Assembly: GCA_029238555.1 (NCBI GenBank)
Contig: JAQWFV010000080.1
Coordinates: 1-10,767, forward strand
Length of the DNA: 10,767 nucleotides
Origin: Flavobacteriaceae bacterium
Lineage (GTDB): Bacteria; Bacteroidota; Bacteroidia; Flavobacteriales; Flavobacteriaceae
Direction: 5' to 3'
Position 1 is the first letter of the stretch; every line of letters starts with the position of its first letter. The notes under the pieces were generated by a model that searched no databases, was not told the DNA's origin, and saw nothing but the letters and a program-made list of their open reading frames with translations. The position numbers and the translations under genes were made by a program. Positions 7,129-10,767 of this stretch are shown here, piece by piece.

Positions 7129-8637
7129 CTATAAGGCCATTAACTCCTCCAGGTACTGCCTAGAGTTGGAAAGCCTGGGTATTTTGTGTTGTCCGCCTAA
7201 TTTGTCTTTTGCAGCCAACCAATCGTGAAATTGTCCTGCCCTAGCCTTGTGCACTACAGGTTCATTTAGAGTCATATTATTATACCGCTTTGCTTCGTAA
7301 TCAGAATTGAGTGATTTTAGCGCATTGTCTAACAGCGCCGTAAAATGACCTAAATCCTCTGGAGGAGTTCTAAATTCTATGAGCCATTCATGCCCCCCTT
7401 TTTCCTTACCTTCCATGAAAATGGGTGCAGCCGTATACTCTATAATTTCCGTCTTTGTTTTTTTACTGACAATCTTCAGCGCTTCTTCTGCATTTTCAAT
7501 AATAAGCTCTTCTCCAAACACATTAATATGGTGCCGGGTTCTTCCAGTAATTTTAATTCTATGGGGGCTCAATGAAGTAAAGCGAACCGTATCTCCAACT
7601 TTATAGCGCCACAATCCAGCATTGGTAGTAATCACTATGGCGTAATTTGTGTGGAGGGCAACTTCTGACAATGGAATGGCATATTCCTCCTCTTTACCAT
7701 AGGCATTCATTGGAATGAACTCATAAAAAATTCCATAGTCCAACATAAGCATTAGATCAGAGGCCTTATTGCGGTCTTGGATGGCAAAAAAACCTTCAGA
7801 AGCATTGTATATTTCGTAATAATTGAAAGATTTTCTCGGAAGTAGCTTTTTAAATTGCTCCTTGTAAGGACTAAAACTTACTCCTCCGTGAAAATACACC
7901 TCCAATTGGTCCCAAACCTGAAATAAATGATCGTTTCCAGTAGTGTCTAAAAGCTCATTCAACAGCACCAACATCCAAGACGGCACCCCAGCCATACTGG
8001 TGACATTTTCCTTAGAGGTCTCTGCAATTACCGCAGCCAGTTTGGTATTCCAATCAGGCATTAAGGAAACTTTATTAGAGGGCGTAGAGCTAAACTCAGC
8101 CCAAAAAGGCATATTGTCTATGAGTATGGCAGAAAGATCTCCAAAAACACTGCCATGAGATTCATACAATTCCTTAGAGCCCCCCAAGCGCAAACTTTTC
8201 CCCGTAAACAATTGAGAATTCTCGTTGTTATTGAGATAAATAGACAAAAGGTCTTTACTGGACTTATAATGACAGTCTTCTAAAGACTCTTGACTTACTG
8301 GAATAAACTTACTTTTGGCATTGGTTGTTCCGCTACTCTTAGCAAACCATTTGATTGGAGTGGGCCAGAATAAATTGGCTGAACCACGCCTGGCTTGATC
8401 TATTAGATGCTCCATCCCTTCATAGTTGGTTATAGGCACACGAGAGGCAAAGTCTGCATAGTTTTGAATAGAACTAAAATCATAACTCTTACCCATTTCA
8501 GTGTCTTTAGCAAATACTACCAATCCCATGAGCAATTCATCTTGCACCTCAATTGGGTACTTTAAAAAAAACTCAATCTGGTGCAGCCTCTTTTTAAGCA
8601 GCCAAGAGGCTACTGTATTAATGATTGGTATGGGCAT
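7129..8637 (-). CDS. GH3 family acyl-adenylate-forming enzyme
   Basis: A soluble 502-residue member of the GH3 family, known from plants as enzymes that adenylate a carboxylic acid (auxin, jasmonate) and join it to an amino acid. The three nucleotide-binding motifs are intact: SSGTT at 101-105 (within WFAKSSGTTNAKSKFIPVS), YNASEG at 277-282, and YKVGD at 345-349 with GRTRHHINVFGEEL at 365-378. The C-terminal segment GGQHKIPRL at 481-489 is shared by bacterial relatives as I remember them. It is shorter than plant members (about 600 residues), which is usual for bacteria. The substrate is unknown and nothing here suggests plant hormone chemistry. It is divergent from the DUF2797 gene and convergent with clpX. 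Older names such as auxin-responsive promoter protein are misleading. Confidence 0.92.
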   Translation of the reverse strand: MPIPIINTVASWLLKKRLHQIEFFLKYPIEVQDELLMGLVVFAKDTEMGKSYDFSSIQNYADFASRVPITNYEGMEHLIDQARRGSANLFWPTPIKWFAKSSGTTNAKSKFIPVSQESLEDCHYKSSKDLLSIYLNNNENSQLFTGKSLRLGGSKELYESHGSVFGDLSAILIDNMPFWAEFSSTPSNKVSLMPDWNTKLAAVIAETSKENVTSMAGVPSWMLVLLNELLDTTGNDHLFQVWDQLEVYFHGGVSFSPYKEQFKKLLPRKSFNYYEIYNASEGFFAIQDRNKASDLMLMLDYGIFYEFIPMNAYGKEEEYAIPLSEVALHTNYAIVITTNAGLWRYKVGDTVRFTSLSPHRIKITGRTRHHINVFGEELIIENAEEALKIVSKKTKTEIIEYTAAPIFMEGKEKGGHEWLIEFRTPPEDLGHFTALLDNALKSLNSDYEAKRYNNMTLNEPVVHKARAGQFHDWLAAKDKLGGQHKIPRLSNSRQYLEELMAL

Positions 8638-8661
8638 GTAGACTATATTTTGTAGCTTGCT

Positions 8662-8692
8662 TAAAAATAGGTTTTAATTTGGTTTTCACCAA
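8662..8692 (-). promoter_or_regulatory. Candidate promoter for the GH3 gene
   Basis: On the minus strand TTG (8692-8690) is followed after 20 bases by TATTTTTA (8669-8662), one mismatch from TAnnTTTG. The predicted transcript would start near 8655 and have a leader of about 18 bases. The 78-base divergent gap must also hold the start signal for the DUF2797 gene, for which I found no good match. Confidence 0.45.
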
Positions 8693-8715
8693 CCGCAAAG
8701 CAGTTTTAAACAAAG

Positions 8716-9507
8716 ATGACATACCAGGGTGTTTTAAAAAAAATGCAAACAGAATTGGGCGCTCCAATTCAGTATTATTTGGTTTTTAAAGAAGATTTTG
8801 TACACCTCAACACCCTTCTAGGAAGGGAGATAAACATAGAATTTCAAAGCTATGAATGCTTAAACTGTCATGAAGACAAAGCTATTTTTAGACAAGGATT
8901 CTGTAAAAATTGCTTTTTTGACACTCCCCAAGCTGGAGATTGGATCATGCGACCAGAATTGAGTAAGGCACATTTGGGCATAGAAGACCGAGATTTGGCC
9001 TATGAGCAAAAAGTACAATTACAACCCCATATTGTGTACCTGGCCAACTCCAGCCACTTAAAAGTTGGGGTAACTAGAGGGTCACAAATACCTACCCGAT
9101 GGATTGACCAAGGCGCGCACGAAGCCATAGAAATTTTGGAAGCCCCTAATAGGTACCTCGCAGGAATTACGGAAGTAGCTTTAAAGGATCATGTAGCAGA
9201 CAAAACCAACTGGAGAAAAATGCTTACTGGTCAAACACAGGATGAAGATCTCGCCGCAGTAAGAGACCAACTAAAACAATACATACCTCAAGAAGCGTTA
9301 ACCTATTTTTTGGATCAAAACAAAGAACAGCACATGGACTTTCCAGTGACCCAATATCCTGAAAAAGTACAATCTATAAACCTAGTTAAAACCCCCTCTT
9401 TTAAAAATACCTTAACAGGCATAAAAGGGCAGTATTTAATTTTTAAAGACCAGCGGGTTTTTAACGTAAGAAGCCATGAAGGCTTTGTTGTGAAGCTATC
9501 ATTTTAA
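8716..9507 (+). CDS. DUF2797 family zinc-binding protein
   Basis: A 263-residue soluble protein of unknown function. Cys48, Cys51, Cys63 and Cys66 form a CX2C-X11-CX2C zinc-binding site. Residues 105-160 carry HIVYLANSSHLKVGVTR, then PTRWIDQGA and ITEVALKDHV. This order (a VYL strand, a KVG strand, Arg128 at the start of a helix, Glu153 in a later helix) recalls the GIY-YIG nuclease fold. The C-terminus has TGIKGQYLIF at 234-243 and a short strand-rich end, typical of DUF2797 as I recall. Length is normal for the family. It begins 78 bases from the divergent GH3 start and converges with the transporter gene. The family name is likely correct; a nuclease or nucleic-acid role is only an inference. 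Confidence 0.85.
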   Translation: MTYQGVLKKMQTELGAPIQYYLVFKEDFVHLNTLLGREINIEFQSYECLNCHEDKAIFRQGFCKNCFFDTPQAGDWIMRPELSKAHLGIEDRDLAYEQKVQLQPHIVYLANSSHLKVGVTRGSQIPTRWIDQGAHEAIEILEAPNRYLAGITEVALKDHVADKTNWRKMLTGQTQDEDLAAVRDQLKQYIPQEALTYFLDQNKEQHMDFPVTQYPEKVQSINLVKTPSFKNTLTGIKGQYLIFKDQRVFNVRSHEGFVVKLSF

Positions 9508-9545
9508 CAAAACTGCTCCTTTCATTTAAAAAGTCCAAAAGAATA

Positions 9546-10262
9546 TTACCAAGAGATCTCTCCTCCTTGAGGCAAGTGAAATTTCTTCCTTAAGATACCG
9601 ACAAAAAGATATAAAAAAGGGGTGTCCAAAGCAGCTACAATCACTTTAAAAATAAAGCCGCTAGCGACCAATCCTAAAAATAAATCCCAGGGCAAAATAT
9701 CAAATACACACAACAGCAACACCACTAAAAATGTGTCTGCGAATTGAGATAAAAAGGTGGAAAAATTATTGCGCAACCACAAATGCTTTCCTGCAGTCAA
9801 TTTTTTCCAAAAGTGATACAGACTTATATCTATGTACTGCGCCACCAAATAAGCCAACATTGAAGCCAAAACAGCCACAGGAGAAAGGGCAAAAACTTGC
9901 CCAAAAACAACATTATCTACAGGAGATGTTTCCATAGCAGGCACTACATTAGCCAACCAGATAATACCCATGGAAAATACTGAGGCAAATATTCCTGCAC
10001 CCACTATAGCATTAGCCTTTTTGGCTCCATAAATTTCAGAGATCAAGTCTGTGATTAAAAAAGTAATGGGATAGGGTAATATACCCACGGAAACCTGAAA
10101 CAAAGGCACGCCAAAAAGGCTAATGTCTCCAAAGGGTTGCCAAGAGAAAAATTTCTGAAAAATTAAATTAGACACCACCAAAGATGTTATAAATAGCGCC
10201 CCTAACAAAAGGTATATTTTTTGCGCATGCGCTTTTTGTTTCCCTTCTAATACTAATACCAT
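9546..10262 (-). CDS. yhhQ: Queuosine precursor transporter, YhhQ/VUT family
   Basis: An inner-membrane protein of 238 residues with about six hydrophobic segments (roughly 16-35, 50-73, 84-106, 122-146, 172-190 and 194-223). Family signatures are TDLISEIYGAKKA at 71-83, AQYIDISLYHFWKKLT at 141-156 and RNNFSTFLSQFADT at 164-177, including the conserved acidic residues Asp72, Glu76 and Asp176. E. coli YhhQ takes up 7-deazaguanine precursors (preQ0, preQ1) used to make queuosine in tRNA. The start lies 12 bases after the sppA stop, so it is the downstream gene of that operon and there is no room for a preQ1 riboswitch directly before it. Transport of a different but related base cannot be excluded from sequence alone. 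Confidence 0.92.
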   Translation of the reverse strand: MVLVLEGKQKAHAQKIYLLLGALFITSLVVSNLIFQKFFSWQPFGDISLFGVPLFQVSVGILPYPITFLITDLISEIYGAKKANAIVGAGIFASVFSMGIIWLANVVPAMETSPVDNVVFGQVFALSPVAVLASMLAYLVAQYIDISLYHFWKKLTAGKHLWLRNNFSTFLSQFADTFLVVLLLCVFDILPWDLFLGLVASGFIFKVIVAALDTPFLYLFVGILRKKFHLPQGGEISW

Positions 10263-10274
10263 AGACCTATAACA

Positions 10275-10767
10275 CTACTTAATCTCCAGAGCAAAGGGCA
10301 ATCTTGCCTGTATGCCCTCTTGTTTTAATTGCATACGCACTAATTTCAAATAACCAGCTGCATCTAATTGATTGTCGGACAGGGAAGAGAATGTTTTAAT
10401 AGTTGTTCTCACACCCGACAGGTCTTCTATTAACTGCTCAAACGGAGACTTGTACTTTGGATAATTTCTAATACCATAATCAGATGCTCCCCCTAATAAA
10501 GCCGCTTGCTCTATAGCCATATCCAGGTCTCCTATACCATCTATAAGCCCCCCAGCTAGGGCCGCCTGAGCGGTCCAAACCCTTCCTTGCGCAAGGGCGT
10601 CTACCTCATCTACAGTCATACCTCTTCCAGAGCTCACCCTACTTAAAAAAGTCTGGTAGGTGTCTTCTATGCTTTGAACTGTCAGTGCCCTGAACTTATT
10701 AGACATAGGGCTAAATACAGAATAGGTAGCACCGTTGTCGTGGGTGGCCACTTCTTGGGCGTTCACC
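10275..10767 (-). CDS. sppA: Signal peptide peptidase SppA, C-terminal part (cut by window edge)
   Basis: The frame is open to the right edge, so this is the last 163-164 residues of a longer protein. It matches the end of the long (67 kDa type) SppA: NGATYSVFSPMS near the start, then RVSSGRGMTVDEVDALAQGRVWT and AALAGGLIDGIGDLDMAI, the hallmark segment after the catalytic core. SppA is a membrane-bound Ser-Lys protease that digests signal peptides left after secretion. The catalytic Ser and Lys and the membrane anchor lie upstream, outside the window. The GTG at 10766-10764 is an internal valine, not a start. The gene ends 12 bases before the transporter gene. Residues after about 95 (YPKYKSPFEQLIEDLSG) form the usual helical tail. 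Confidence 0.93.
   Translation of the reverse strand, partial: VNAQEVATHDNGATYSVFSPMSNKFRALTVQSIEDTYQTFLSRVSSGRGMTVDEVDALAQGRVWTAQAALAGGLIDGIGDLDMAIEQAALLGGASDYGIRNYPKYKSPFEQLIEDLSGVRTTIKTFSSLSDNQLDAAGYLKLVRMQLKQEGIQARLPFALEIK

Noticed and set aside
7072..7140. Direct repeat TAAGGCCAT at 7072-7080 and 7132-7140, flanking the clpX-GH3 gap
   Set aside because: Both copies overlap the end of a gene (clpX stop, GH3 last codons), nothing mobile lies between, and nine bases is too short to argue for insertion.
8638..8715. Plus-strand promoter for DUF2797 (TTG at 8657-8659 with TTAATTTG at 8674-8681)
   Set aside because: The spacer is only 14 bases and the -7 element has a mismatch at its second base, so it falls outside the usual range.
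9508..9545. Bidirectional terminator between DUF2797 and the transporter gene
   Set aside because: I found no stem longer than about four pairs in this 38-base convergent gap.
10764..10766. GTG as a start codon of a short protein at the right edge
   Set aside because: The frame stays open to the edge and the sequence is the interior of SppA, where this codon is a valine.

Overview
The window looks like chromosomal core-genome DNA from a member of the Bacteroidota, most likely a marine-type flavobacterium (family Flavobacteriaceae). Three things support this. Protein sequences are close to those I know from flavobacteria (DUF6089, PdxJ with NINK, the CBS/NAD kinase pair, GH3, DUF2797). The DNA is A+T rich and start codons lack Shine-Dalgarno sequences. 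Several gene starts are preceded by the Bacteroidota promoter type TTG-N17-23-TAnnTTTG. I see no tRNA, rRNA, CRISPR array, insertion sequence, phage gene or attachment site, and no gene-free stretch longer than about 170 bases.

Layout. Positions 1-1916 hold a minus-strand cluster read right to left: a CBS-domain protein, NAD kinase (separated by one base) and a secreted DUF6089 protein cut by the left edge. A 199-base divergent region follows. Then come plus-strand pdxJ (pyridoxine 5'-phosphate synthase) and an alpha/beta hydrolase joined by a TAATG stop/start overlap (2116-3602). Next is the protein quality-control block tig-clpP-clpX (3725-7074), with a good promoter before tig and a strong hairpin between tig and clpP. 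A minus-strand GH3-family acyl-adenylating enzyme (7129-8637) converges on clpX and diverges from a plus-strand zinc-binding DUF2797 protein (8716-9507). The right end is a minus-strand pair: the C-terminal part of the protease SppA (cut by the right edge), followed after 12 bases by a YhhQ-type queuosine-precursor transporter.

How the genes work together. Trigger factor meets nascent chains at the ribosome, and ClpX unfolds substrates for ClpP. SppA clears signal peptides at the membrane. NAD kinase and PdxJ make NADP and vitamin B6 cofactors. The CBS protein may be a nucleotide-sensing partner of NAD kinase (inference). The transporter imports 7-deazaguanine precursors for tRNA queuosine. 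The least understood genes are the GH3 enzyme, DUF2797, DUF6089 and the CBS protein.

I found no convincing new multi-gene system. The best leads are a GIY-YIG-like motif set in the zinc-binding DUF2797 protein beside a GH3 enzyme of unknown substrate, a trigger factor whose middle domain lacks recognisable FKBP features, and the tig-clpP hairpin that overlaps a possible clpP promoter.
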